NCBI RefSeq assembly: GCF_001857965.1
Contig: NZ_CP017774.1
Location: 2,046,001-2,110,000, forward strand
DNA: 64,000 bases
Direction: 5' to 3'
DNA from: Flavobacterium commune
Lineage (GTDB): Bacteria; Bacteroidota; Bacteroidia; Flavobacteriales; Flavobacteriaceae
Each line of letters starts with the position of its first letter. Within the stretch, counting starts at the first letter, position 1. Under the pieces are notes generated by a model, which saw nothing but the letters and a program-made list of their open reading frames with translations, was not told the origin of the DNA and did no database searches. Shown here piece by piece: positions 52,449-61,089 of this stretch. Position numbers and translations under genes: made by a program.

Positions 52449-52547
52449 ATGCCTTATATTTTTGTGCTTCACCTAAGCAAGAATGAGTTAGTTAGAAAAT
52501 TAAATGTATTTTTGTGTTCAAACAACTGCAAATATTCAAAACCATAC

Positions 52548-53291
52548 ATGGATATTAGACCTTTTATAGATTCCACTTATTTAAAAACAGCTTCGCAGGC
52601 GGCTCTGGATGAAACTCAAAACCAAGTTGTGGTGGAGACTTTTATAAGAGAAGCTGTTGAAGAGCGTTTTAAGCTTATCATGATTCGCCCCGAAATGGTT
52701 GCTGTAGCCAAAAAAATAATTTCAGAATCGGAATCGAATCTCCTGATAGGAACTGTAATCGATTTTCCCCAAGGGCAATTAGGTATTGAAGAAAAATTGC
52801 GTGAAGCCAATCAGGCGATTGTTGACGGCGCTGACGAATTGGATTTTGTATGCAATTATGAGGCTTTTAAAAATGGTAATGTAGATTTGGTGAAAGAAGA
52901 AATTTTCAGAGGAACCCAATTAGCATTGGATAATAATAAAATAATCAAATGGATTATTGAAGTTGCCGCCTTGAGTGATAAGCAAATAATTCAGTTGTCA
53001 ACTTTGATAAAAAATGTTGTTATGGCTAATTTTAAAGAAGCAGATTATGCTGCTGTTTTTGTGAAGTCTTCAACGGGTTTTTATCAAACTCAAAATAATG
53101 CGCCTAACGGTGCTACGATTCCTGCGGTAATTATGATGATTGAAAACGCATCGCCACTTTCGGTAAAAGCGGCCGGTGGAGTTCGAACCTATGAAGATGC
53201 GGTGGAGATGATTAAATTAGGCGTCAAACGGATTGGGACATCGGCAGCAAAAGCAATTGTAAATGGAGAAAAAAATCAAAATGAGTATTAA
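52548..53291 (+). CDS. deoC: Deoxyribose-phosphate aldolase
   Basis: 247 aa from MDIRPFIDSTYLKTAS. Cleaves 2-deoxyribose 5-phosphate to glyceraldehyde 3-phosphate and acetaldehyde in nucleoside catabolism. Schiff-base Lys in AAVFVKSSTGFY, second conserved Lys in LSVKAAGGVRT, and GTVIDFPQGQ. The frame is open upstream through the tRNA-Leu gene, which is clearly not translated. Its 3' end reads into the coding frame of the next ORF, but the next likely start (53311) lies after its stop. Confidence 0.93.
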   Translation: MDIRPFIDSTYLKTASQAALDETQNQVVVETFIREAVEERFKLIMIRPEMVAVAKKIISESESNLLIGTVIDFPQGQLGIEEKLREANQAIVDGADELDFVCNYEAFKNGNVDLVKEEIFRGTQLALDNNKIIKWIIEVAALSDKQIIQLSTLIKNVVMANFKEADYAAVFVKSSTGFYQTQNNAPNGATIPAVIMMIENASPLSVKAAGGVRTYEDAVEMIKLGVKRIGTSAAKAIVNGEKNQNEY

Positions 53292-53310
53292 AAGAACGGT
53301 TATAAACGAT

Positions 53311-55431
53311 ATGAAAAAAATAGTGCCAATTTTATTTTTGTGCTTTTTTACGATTTTGGGGTATTCTCAATCTCAGGATTTGAGTTCTGATGCGGTGTTG
53401 AATTCACAACGATTTCCTGTTTTTCCGGCTTGTCAAAATTTAGAAGCAACAGCACTGGAAAGTTGTTTTTATAATGAGGTACAGGAGTTTGTTTTTCAAA
53501 ATTTTGTTGTTCCGGAAAATTTGGTGCAGAATAATTTCAAGGGAAATGTCAAAGTGCTTTTTGAAGTAGATGCGACCGGGGTTTTTAAAGTGATTTATGT
53601 GAATGCCGTTGATGAAAATCTAATTCAGGAAACCAAGCGCGTTTTTACAAAATTCCCTAAAATCACTCCTTCTACTTATAACGGGAAAGCGGAATATTCG
53701 AGATATAATATTACCATTGCGATTCCGTTAAAAAGCCCGGCTACATTAGCGGCTGAGAATTTGGCAAAAGCCGATATTCTTAGAAATACTACCCAACAAT
53801 TGACTGAGCTAGATAATATAGTGTATAAAAAATACAATAATCCGGAGTTTGAAAGTCATTTGAATATTCCTTTTTCGCATAGTTATTATGCGCAATTTGA
53901 TGGAGCTTTAAACCAGGTGGGGAGTAATAATCATACGGCTTCAAAACCGTATTCTTATGCTGAGGTTGCTAAGTATTACAATTTTAAACAGGAAAACGAG
54001 AAGTTAAAGAAAAAGACTTCCGGCTGGTGGACCAAGAAATTATGGAATGAAAATACGGTAGAAATACGAGGGGAAGATTATTGGTTTACCCTGAATCCTG
54101 TTTTGGATTTGCAAGTTGGCAAAGCATCAGGAAATAATTCGACGAATACATTTGTCAATACACGAGCCATTAATTTTAGGGGTGGTTTAGGTGATAAATT
54201 GAATTTTACAACAACCATTTTTGAAAGTCAGGGGCGTTTTGCGGGTTATTTTAATCGTTATGCCGAGTCGATACAACCCGCTGGAGGAAATCCAGCCATT
54301 ATTCCAGGCGTGGGAATTGCAAAAGATTTTAAAACTGATGCCTACGATTTTCCTTTGGCAGAAGCCAATTTAACTTTTGCACCGAGTAAATTTTTGGATT
54401 TGCAGTTGGGGTATGGCAGGAATTTTATAGGTGATGGTTATCGTTCTTTGTTGGAAAGTGATGGTGCCAGTCCGTATCCTTATTTGAAATTGAATACCAG
54501 GTTTTGGAAAATAAAATATACCAATACTTATATGTGGTTAAAGGATGTGCGTCCTGAGGTGACTGTGGATAGAACCTATGCGACTAAATTTATGGCAAAT
54601 CATTATTTAAGCTGGAATGTTTCGAATAAATTGAATTTAGGTTTCTTTGAATCGGTGGTGTGGACTAATGCGAATGATAGAGGTTTTGATGCGAGTTTTG
54701 TAAATCCGATTGTTTTTTATCGTTCGGTAGAGTTTGGTTCTTCTTCCAGATCGGGGAATGCGCTTTTGGGACTGACTTTTAAATACAAATGGGATAACCA
54801 AATTAATTTTTACGGACAGTTTGTTTTGGATGAATTCTCGTTGGGTGATATTAGAGAAGGTGATAATAGCTGGAAAAATAAATACGGATACCAATTAGGG
54901 GCTAAATATTACAATGCTTTTAATGTGCCAAATTTATTATTGCAACTGGAATACAACAGAGTACGACCTTATGTGTATTCACATTCTGATCCAATAACCA
55001 ATTATGGTCATAATAATCAGAGTATTGGTCATCAGTGGGGTGGTAATTTTGGAGAATTTATTGCTATTGCACGCTATCACAAGGAAAGATTTTTTGCTGA
55101 TGCTAAATTTACAATAGGAGTGAGAGGGCTTGATTTTGCTGACTCTGGAGCGAATTCTAATTATGGAGGAAATATTTACCGTGATTACGATTTAGAGCGT
55201 TTTGCTAATTCAGGTGTAGTGGTAGGACAAGGAAATAAAACCGATTTTTTTATGGCTGATATTCAGGGTGGTTACCTGATTAATCCATCAACTAATTTGA
55301 AACTTTTTGCCAGTTATATTTACAGGGATTTTAATCCAATGCAAAATACAGCTACTGTTTTTAAGGAAAGTACGAATTGGTTTTCTATAGGGGTTCGTTC
55401 GGATATATTTAACTGGTATTTTGATTATTGA
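53311..55431 (+). CDS. RemB-like outer-membrane beta-barrel (gliding motility / Wzi-like)
   Basis: 706 aa from MKKIVPILFLCFFTILGYSQ, a clean signal peptide; ATG 53281 is an alternative. The N-terminal 130 residues carry a TonB-C-like fold (GNVKVLFEVDATGVFKVIYV). The rest is an outer-membrane barrel like the capsule-assembly protein Wzi (LGYGRNFIGDGYRSLLESD, FWKIKYTNTYMW). This combination is the one annotated as gliding motility protein RemB in Flavobacterium, judged from memory. It may organise surface polysaccharide or adhesins delivered through SprA. Confidence 0.65.
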   Translation: MKKIVPILFLCFFTILGYSQSQDLSSDAVLNSQRFPVFPACQNLEATALESCFYNEVQEFVFQNFVVPENLVQNNFKGNVKVLFEVDATGVFKVIYVNAVDENLIQETKRVFTKFPKITPSTYNGKAEYSRYNITIAIPLKSPATLAAENLAKADILRNTTQQLTELDNIVYKKYNNPEFESHLNIPFSHSYYAQFDGALNQVGSNNHTASKPYSYAEVAKYYNFKQENEKLKKKTSGWWTKKLWNENTVEIRGEDYWFTLNPVLDLQVGKASGNNSTNTFVNTRAINFRGGLGDKLNFTTTIFESQGRFAGYFNRYAESIQPAGGNPAIIPGVGIAKDFKTDAYDFPLAEANLTFAPSKFLDLQLGYGRNFIGDGYRSLLESDGASPYPYLKLNTRFWKIKYTNTYMWLKDVRPEVTVDRTYATKFMANHYLSWNVSNKLNLGFFESVVWTNANDRGFDASFVNPIVFYRSVEFGSSSRSGNALLGLTFKYKWDNQINFYGQFVLDEFSLGDIREGDNSWKNKYGYQLGAKYYNAFNVPNLLLQLEYNRVRPYVYSHSDPITNYGHNNQSIGHQWGGNFGEFIAIARYHKERFFADAKFTIGVRGLDFADSGANSNYGGNIYRDYDLERFANSGVVVGQGNKTDFFMADIQGGYLINPSTNLKLFASYIYRDFNPMQNTATVFKESTNWFSIGVRSDIFNWYFDY

Positions 55432-55950
55432 TGATTGAGGGTTTTTAGTTCTAGGTGTAAATTAAATTACTATTGTTTTGAGGTTCAACTGTCCTTAGCT
55501 TCCGCAGTCGAGTGTCAAATGTTTGAAGAATGCGCAAAAAGAAAAGCTGTTTGATCCGCCGCGGCGGAGAGTTCTTTTCTTTTAGTATTCGAAAACTAAT
55601 TTGACCGACGAGGAAGTGTAAGACTTGATTTTTTTGTTTCTTTTTTGATCAAGCAAAAAAGAAAATAGGTAAAACTAATTTTTCTCTTTTAATGAAAACG
55701 TCATTGGTTATGTTTCAATTAAAAGTGAGATAGCTTTTTTAATGAAATGTATCGAGAACGCTACTTCTTATAAACTTCTCGATATAATTTTTAATAGTAA
55801 AGCTGTCGCATTACTATTAAAAACCACTCGAAGTGGCGGCGCAACGCACTTGGCTAAATAAATTTTCAAGATTTTACTCTAAAAAAACATAATTTTTCTT
55901 CAACAATATTTTATGATTAGTTTTTTGCCAAATCCCTTTCGATGAGTTAC
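55432..55950. repeat. Gene-free 520 bp packed with hairpins
   Basis: No ORF. In order: AAAAGAAAAG (55537-55546)/CTTTTCTTTT (55574-55583) enclosing TCCGCCGCGGCGGA (55555-55568); TTTCTTTTTTG (55637-55647)/CAAAAAAGAAA (55654-55664); TATCGAGAA (55750-55758)/TTCTCGATA (55776-55784); TTTTTAATAGTAA (55788-55800)/TTACTATTAAAAA (55811-55823); CCACT-CGA-AGTGG (55824-55836). From memory, the first part resembles a repeat common between flavobacterial genes. Confidence 0.7.
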
Positions 55951-55955
55951 TTTTG
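55948..55955 (+). promoter_or_regulatory. Promoter -7 box (TACTTTTG) of ctaB and the oxidase operon
   Basis: Exact TAnnTTTG with TTTG (55924-55927) 20 bp upstream. Confidence 0.7.
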
Positions 55956-55976
55956 CAGCAGTTTTACAAAAACCTA

Positions 55977-56891
55977 ATGAAAACGGCATTGAGCACAACT
56001 ACAAATACATTTTCCCTTAAGGCAATTTTTACCGATTTTAAAGAAATCACCAAAGCTGGATTGGCTATTAGTGTGTTGTTTTCTTCTATTGCGGGTTATC
56101 TTTTAGGTTTTGATAATGAATTTCCTTTTCAATGGTCGGTTTTATTAATGCTTTGTATTGGTGGTTACTGCATGGTGGGAGCTTCAAATGCTTTCAATCA
56201 GGTAATTGAGAAAGATATAGATATTTTGATGGATCGAACTAAAAATCGTCCGGTTCCATCAGGAAGAATGTCTTCAAATGTAGCTTTATTGGTGGCGAGT
56301 TTGCTTACATTGGTAGGGCTAACCTTATTATATATGATTAATCCCAAAACAGCCATGTTTGGGGCGATCTCGATATTTTTATATACCAGTGTTTATACGC
56401 CGCTTAAAACCCTTACTTCTTTATCGGTTTTTGTGGGAGCTTTTCCCGGTGCTATCCCGTTTATGTTGGGCTGGGTGGCTGCCACAGGGAATTTTGGAAT
56501 TGAAGCGGGAACTTTGTTTTTGATTCAGTTTTTCTGGCAGTTTCCTCATTTTTGGGCTATTGGCTGGTTTTTGTATGAAGATTATGAGAAGGCAGGGATT
56601 TTTATGTTGCCAACCGGAAAGAAAGATAAAGGAACAGCATTGCAGGTAATTTTATATACTGTTTGGTTAATAATCGCTTCGCTGTTACCGTCAATTGGAT
56701 ATACAGGAAAATTGTTTATTTCTCCAGTTGCAGCCGGAATTGTTTTTTTATTGGGACTTTGGATGCTTTATTATGCAGTACAACTTTATAAAATTAGAAC
56801 TGCAAAAGCCGCCCGAACATTAATGTTAGTGAGTGTTTCGTATATTTCATTATTGCAATTGGTTTATATAATTGATAAATTTTTAAGATAG
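55977..56891 (+). CDS. ctaB: Protoheme IX farnesyltransferase (heme O synthase)
   Basis: 304 aa from MKTALSTTTNTFSL. UbiA-family enzyme with about eight helices; attaches a farnesyl tail to heme B for the oxidase. Prenyl-diphosphate motifs are ASNAFNQVIEKDIDILMDRT (NxxxDxxxD) and the loop after YTSVYTPLKTLT. It heads the oxidase assembly operon and is 2 bp from the next gene. Confidence 0.95.
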   Translation: MKTALSTTTNTFSLKAIFTDFKEITKAGLAISVLFSSIAGYLLGFDNEFPFQWSVLLMLCIGGYCMVGASNAFNQVIEKDIDILMDRTKNRPVPSGRMSSNVALLVASLLTLVGLTLLYMINPKTAMFGAISIFLYTSVYTPLKTLTSLSVFVGAFPGAIPFMLGWVAATGNFGIEAGTLFLIQFFWQFPHFWAIGWFLYEDYEKAGIFMLPTGKKDKGTALQVILYTVWLIIASLLPSIGYTGKLFISPVAAGIVFLLGLWMLYYAVQLYKIRTAKAARTLMLVSVSYISLLQLVYIIDKFLR

Positions 56892-56893
56892 TT

Positions 56894-57481
56894 ATGGAAG
56901 TTACAATGACAGCTGAAGAGCAAAAAGAAAGAACAGCAAGATCTTACAAGTTGATTTTGTTGTTTGCTATGATTAGTATGACGATGATGTTTGCCGGATT
57001 GACGAGTGCTTTTGTGGTAAGTAAGTCAAGGGTAGATTGGTTAAAGGATTTTGAGTTGCCAATAGCTTTTTATATTAGTACTATCGTGATAATTGGCTGT
57101 AGTGTGACTTTTCATTTGGCTAAAAAAGCAATTCAAAAAGATGATAAATCGCAAACTACAATAATGCTTTTGGCTACTTTAGTTTTAGGTGTATTGTTTG
57201 TGGTTTCTCAATTTGTAGGTTTTGGGCAAATTATCGAAAGCGGTTATTATATGACTGGTGAGGGGAGTTCGATTACGGTGACTTTTCTTTATATCATTGC
57301 TTTTATGCACTTATTGCACTTGGCCGGAGGCTTAATTTCACTTTTAATTATAATTTATAATCATTTTAAACAAAAATACAATTCGACTCAAACTCTTGGT
57401 ATAGAACTAGGTGCAATGTATTGGCACTTTCTAGACCTGCTGTGGGTTTTATTATTTTTGTTTTTATATTTCTTTAAATAA
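56894..57481 (+). CDS. Cytochrome c oxidase subunit III, short paralogue
   Basis: 195 aa with five helices. Heme-copper oxidase subunit III signature near the end (GAMYWHFLDLLWVLLFLFLY) and AFMHLLHLAGGL. Two subunit III genes in a row are usual in Bacteroidota; the short one lacks the large insertion of its neighbour. Probably stabilises the core oxidase and the proton-uptake path. Confidence 0.88.
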   Translation: MEVTMTAEEQKERTARSYKLILLFAMISMTMMFAGLTSAFVVSKSRVDWLKDFELPIAFYISTIVIIGCSVTFHLAKKAIQKDDKSQTTIMLLATLVLGVLFVVSQFVGFGQIIESGYYMTGEGSSITVTFLYIIAFMHLLHLAGGLISLLIIIYNHFKQKYNSTQTLGIELGAMYWHFLDLLWVLLFLFLYFFK

Positions 57482-57523
57482 GAAAAAAACGTAAATTTGG
57501 AAACTTTTTAACGAATAACTTTT

Positions 57524-58501
57524 ATGGAAGCGACAGTTACTACTGCAAATAGTGAAGAAAAAACTTGGGGAGGCGGCAATGAGCCAATGAGAGCAAGTTA
57601 TGGGAAAATGATGATGTGGTTTTTTATCGTATCAGATGCCTTAACATTCTCGGGATTTCTAGCGGCTTACGGTTTTTCTAGATTTAAATTTATTGAAACT
57701 TGGCCTTTGGCTGATGAAGTGTTTACTCACTTCCCATTTTTACACGGAGTTACTGCTCCAATGTATTATGTAGCATTAATGACTTTTATTTTGATTTTCT
57801 CTTCTGTAACAATGGTTTTGGCTGTTGATGCGGGACATCAGATGAAGAAAAACAAAGTAATTTTGTATATGTTTTTAACCATTATTGGTGGTTTGATTTT
57901 CGTTGGTTCTCAGGCTTGGGAGTGGAAAAACTTCATTCAGGGTGAATATGGTGCTATCGAAACAAAAGGTGGAAGTTTATTGCAGTTTGTTGATAAAGAC
58001 GGAAAACGTGTAGCATTAGCTGATTTTGCTGCGCATTTACCAGAAGAAAGAGCTCAGTTGTCCAGAAGCAAAGCAACATGGTTTATGGAAGAAGCAGATT
58101 TGCCTTCTTATTCAGTTGCTGAAGTACAAGCTGGTTTTAAAGCTCATCCTGATTTATTGATTAGAACAGAAGTTTTAACTGAGAAAAAAGAAAAAACAGT
58201 TCTTTCCAGAGCTGAATCAGAAGAAAGATTGGCTCAGGCAGCTTATGTGGTTGAAGGAGCTAATCTAGAAAGAAACGAATACGGAAGTAAGTTATTTGCT
58301 GATTTCTTCTTCTTTATTACCGGATTCCACGGATTCCACGTTTTCTCTGGAGTTATCATCAATATCATTATATTCTTTAATGTTCTTCTTGGGACTTACG
58401 AGAAAAGAAAAAGTTATGAAATGGTGGAGAAAGTTGGACTATACTGGCACTTTGTTGACTTGGTATGGGTATTTGTATTCACAGTTTTCTATCTAGTTTA
58501 A
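57524..58501 (+). CDS. ctaE: Cytochrome c oxidase subunit III, long paralogue with inserted domain
   Basis: 325 aa. Subunit III helices at the N-terminus (MMMWFFIVSDALTFSGFLAA, YYVALMTFILIFSSVTMVL) and C-terminus (FFFFITGFHGFHVFSGVIIN, YWHFVDLVWVFVFTVFYLV). Between them, residues about 146-255 form a soluble charged insertion (ETKGGSLLQFVDKDGKRVAL to NLERNEYGSKLF) that ordinary subunit III lacks, placed between helix pairs. It may bind another respiratory partner. Confidence 0.88.
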   Translation: MEATVTTANSEEKTWGGGNEPMRASYGKMMMWFFIVSDALTFSGFLAAYGFSRFKFIETWPLADEVFTHFPFLHGVTAPMYYVALMTFILIFSSVTMVLAVDAGHQMKKNKVILYMFLTIIGGLIFVGSQAWEWKNFIQGEYGAIETKGGSLLQFVDKDGKRVALADFAAHLPEERAQLSRSKATWFMEEADLPSYSVAEVQAGFKAHPDLLIRTEVLTEKKEKTVLSRAESEERLAQAAYVVEGANLERNEYGSKLFADFFFFITGFHGFHVFSGVIINIIIFFNVLLGTYEKRKSYEMVEKVGLYWHFVDLVWVFVFTVFYLV

Positions 58502-58519
58502 TTTTTTAAAGTTATTATT

Positions 58520-58870
58520 ATGTCACACGCACATGAATCAAACACTGCCAGAATCTGGAAAGTATTCGGGATATTGTCAGTAGTTACAATTATAGAGGTT
58601 ATTTTAGGTATTTACAAACCTGAATCATTAAATTTTAGCCATTTTCTTGGTATGAATTTATTAAACTGGATTTTTTATATACTAACCGTTTTTAAAGCTT
58701 ATTACATTGTTTGGGCTTTTATGCACATGGAGGGAGAGACTTCCAGTCTTAGATGGTCAGTAGTTTTACCGGTTATTTTTCTTGTCTTATACTTGCTTTT
58801 CATTCTGTTGACTGAAGGGAATTATATTTATGGGGTTTTTAAAGATTCAACCATTAAATGGAATTTTTAA
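58520..58870 (+). CDS. Cytochrome c oxidase subunit IV family protein
   Basis: 116 aa with three helices, CyoD/CoxD-like: HESNTARIWKVFGILSVVTI, LNWIFYILTVFKAYYIVWAF MHM, and VVLPVIFLVLYLLFILLTEG. Small accessory oxidase subunit, last gene before the terminator. Confidence 0.88.
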   Translation: MSHAHESNTARIWKVFGILSVVTIIEVILGIYKPESLNFSHFLGMNLLNWIFYILTVFKAYYIVWAFMHMEGETSSLRWSVVLPVIFLVLYLLFILLTEGNYIYGVFKDSTIKWNF

Positions 58871-58884
58871 CACTATATTAATTC

Positions 58885-58917
58885 AAAAAAAGGGCACGCA
58901 TTGCGTGCCTTTTTTTA
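58885..58917 (+). terminator. Terminator of the ctaB-subunit IV operon
   Basis: Stem GGCACGCA/TGCGTGCC followed by a T-run. Confidence 0.9.
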
Positions 58918-58946
58918 TTTTTGCACTTTAAATTAATTTTTCTCTG

Positions 58947-59588
58947 ATGAAAAAAAATATAGTTCTTTTTGTACTCTTTATTCTTCCTATAGTAGCTTAT
59001 CTTTTCTTTGCTTCAGGCGTTAATAGTTTTACTAAGTTGCCTGTGATTACTCCTAAAGTTGCCAATTTGGGTGACTGGAAATCTTTAAAAGGAGAAAAGG
59101 TGAATTTAGATAATAAAATTACTATCCTGGGATTTTCAGGAACTGAAATTTTAAAAAACAGAGGCAATCTTTTTAATTTGAATGAAAAAATATATCAGCG
59201 TTATCATGCTTTTAAGGATTTACAGTTTGTGATGGTTTGTCCATTGGGAACTGAAAAAGATATTGAGAACATTATGGATGCTTTTGATGATTTTACCGAT
59301 GTTTCTCAATGGCATTTTGTTTTTACAACTCCTGAAGAAATTCAATCGTATTACAAGAAACTGAATTTAGAAAGTCAATTGGATGCTAATGTGGGTACTT
59401 CTAATGTTTTTATAATTGACAAACAAAGGAATTTAAGAGGTAGAAAAGATCAAAAAGAATATAGAGAAGGTTATAATACTTTTCATCCTTCGGAATTGAG
59501 TAATGAAATGTTAGACGATTTCAAGATTATTCTTTATGAGTATCGTGCTGCACTTAAAAAGAATCATAACGCAACTAAAAAGTTGTAA
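58947..59588 (+). CDS. Membrane-anchored Sco/thioredoxin-like protein without cysteines
   Basis: 213 aa. One N-terminal helix (IVLFVLFILPIVAYLFFASG), then a periplasmic domain with thioredoxin-like strand order (KITILGFSGTEI, LQFVMVCPLGTEKD, GTSNVFIIDKQRNLRGR). The redox CxxxC seen in the next gene is replaced (GTEILKN region), so it cannot do thiol chemistry. It lies 11 bp before the Sco gene and probably works with it in CuA assembly. Usually annotated hypothetical. Confidence 0.6.
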   Translation: MKKNIVLFVLFILPIVAYLFFASGVNSFTKLPVITPKVANLGDWKSLKGEKVNLDNKITILGFSGTEILKNRGNLFNLNEKIYQRYHAFKDLQFVMVCPLGTEKDIENIMDAFDDFTDVSQWHFVFTTPEEIQSYYKKLNLESQLDANVGTSNVFIIDKQRNLRGRKDQKEYREGYNTFHPSELSNEMLDDFKIILYEYRAALKKNHNATKKL

Positions 59589-59599
59589 ATACTTATTTT

Positions 59600-60286
59600 A
59601 TGTTGAAAAATAAATCATATATCGGGATTGCGTTTATTGTTTTAATTTTTGGGATTTATGCCGTTCCTAAGATTGTTTCCCGAATTCAAAACGGTGAGGT
59701 TATTAAAGGCAATCGTCTGGATAAGGTTTCATCAGGAATGAGTTCAGAAGAGTCTTTAGTGAAAATTGGGCCGGCTCCTAAATTTGAGTTGACTAATCAG
59801 GACAATAAGAAGATTAATAACGCGACATATAAAGGCAAAGTATATGTGTTAGAATTCTTCTTTACTACTTGCCCTTCTATTTGTCCAAAAATGAATCAAA
59901 GCATGTTGGTTTTGGAAAAAAAATTCTTTGGAAATCCTAATTTCGGAATTGTTTCTATCACGATCGACCCCAAACACGATACGCCGGAAGTTCTGAAATC
60001 GCATGCCGAATTATTAGGGGTTAAATCCTCTAACTGGAATTTTTTAACAGGTGAGAGGCAAACCATATTTGATTTGGCTAACAAAGGTTTTAATCTTTAT
60101 GCAGGCGAAAACAGTAAAGTAAGTGGTGGATTTGAGCATTCTGGTATGTTTGCTTTGATTGATAAAAATGGAGATATCCGTTGTCGAAAAGATGAGTTTG
60201 GAAATCCTATTTTGTATTATGACGGTTTAGAAAAAGCAGGAGTTAGAGATATTCAACAAGACATTAGTATTTTATTAGCAGAATAA
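59600..60286 (+). CDS. SCO family copper chaperone
   Basis: 228 aa. One N-terminal membrane helix, then a periplasmic Sco fold with FFFTTCPSICPKMNQSML (CxxxC copper site), DPKHDTPEVL, and the third ligand His in GGFEHSGMFALID. It delivers copper to, or reduces, the CuA site of CoxB at the left edge of the window. Confidence 0.93.
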   Translation: MLKNKSYIGIAFIVLIFGIYAVPKIVSRIQNGEVIKGNRLDKVSSGMSSEESLVKIGPAPKFELTNQDNKKINNATYKGKVYVLEFFFTTCPSICPKMNQSMLVLEKKFFGNPNFGIVSITIDPKHDTPEVLKSHAELLGVKSSNWNFLTGERQTIFDLANKGFNLYAGENSKVSGGFEHSGMFALIDKNGDIRCRKDEFGNPILYYDGLEKAGVRDIQQDISILLAE

Positions 60287-60289
60287 ATT

Positions 60290-60832
60290 ATGGAAAAGCA
60301 AAATTTAGAAACAAGATACAATAAGTGGATTGTAGTATTATCAGTAGCAATTCCACTTGTGGTGGCATTACTTTTTGGTGTTAATTTGAGAAAATTAGGT
60401 TATGATGTAGAGCCACTTTCTTTTTTACCGCCTATTTACGCAACTATAAACGGAATTACAGCAATTTTGTTGGTTTTAGCAGTTATAGCTGTAAAAAATG
60501 GGAATGTTAAATTGCATGAAAATTTAATGAAAACAGCTATAGGCTGTTCTGTAGCCTTTTTAGCAATGTATGTGGCTTATCACATGACTTCCGATTCTAC
60601 TAAATTTGGTGGCGAGGGAATTATAAAATATGTGTATTATTTTATATTAATAACCCATATTGTGTTGTCTGTTGTCATTATTCCGCTGGTTTTAATTACT
60701 TATGTTCGGGCTTTGGCACAGGTATTTGATAAGCATAAAAAAATTGCTAAAATTACTTTTCCTATTTGGTTGTATGTAGCAGTTACCGGTGTTGTTGTTT
60801 ATTTAATGATTGCTCCTTATTATGCTCAATAA
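60290..60832 (+). CDS. DUF420 family membrane protein
   Basis: 180 aa, five helices. Family features: NGITAILLVLAVIAVKNGNV, KLHENLMKTAIGCSVAFLAM YVAYH, and HIVLSVVIIPLVLITYVRAL. DUF420 genes are regularly found with Sco and oxidase genes; the His pattern hints at heme or copper binding, not proven. Only 3 bp from the Sco gene. Confidence 0.88.
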   Translation: MEKQNLETRYNKWIVVLSVAIPLVVALLFGVNLRKLGYDVEPLSFLPPIYATINGITAILLVLAVIAVKNGNVKLHENLMKTAIGCSVAFLAMYVAYHMTSDSTKFGGEGIIKYVYYFILITHIVLSVVIIPLVLITYVRALAQVFDKHKKIAKITFPIWLYVAVTGVVVYLMIAPYYAQ

Positions 60833-60875
60833 AGTCAGAAGTCAGAAGTCAGGAGTGAGAAGTGAGAATGGCAAA
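60832..60875. repeat. AGAAGTC/AGAAGTG repeat between DUF420 and the next gene
   Basis: Tandem purine words (AGTCAGAAGTCAGAAGTCAG, then GAGTGAGAAGTGAGAA). Same style as 3698-3725. It begins at the DUF420 stop and runs into the next start codon. Confidence 0.7.
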
Positions 60876-61088
60876 GTGAAAATTCTATTTTCTATTTTCT
60901 ATTTTCTGTTTTCTCTTACTACGAATGCACAATGCGCTATGTGCCGAGCGGCCTTAGCTGGTGATGCTAATGTGGAAAAAGCGCAGGCTGTTAACGATGG
61001 TATCGTTTTTTTAATGGTAGTGCCTTATCTGTTAGTGGCTTTGATTGGTTATTTTGTATATCGAATGAAGAAAAATAAAACGAAGTAG
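60876..61088 (+). CDS. Small membrane protein with CAMC motif
   Basis: 70 aa from GTG at 60876 (MKILFSIFYFLFSLTTNAQ, a signal peptide), then CAMCRAALAGDANVEKAQAV and one helix (IVFLMVVPYLLVALIGYFVY). The frame is open from 60810, but the upstream residues are repeat-encoded. The CxxC next to the membrane, and the Sco/DUF420 context, suggest a role in oxidase assembly or metal handling. The first bases come from the repeat, as in queG. Confidence 0.68.
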   Translation: MKILFSIFYFLFSLTTNAQCAMCRAALAGDANVEKAQAVNDGIVFLMVVPYLLVALIGYFVYRMKKNKTK

Positions 61089-61089
61089 T

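Noticed and set aside
52320..52547. Longer DeoC N-terminus
   Set aside because: It reads through the tRNA-Leu gene and its terminator.
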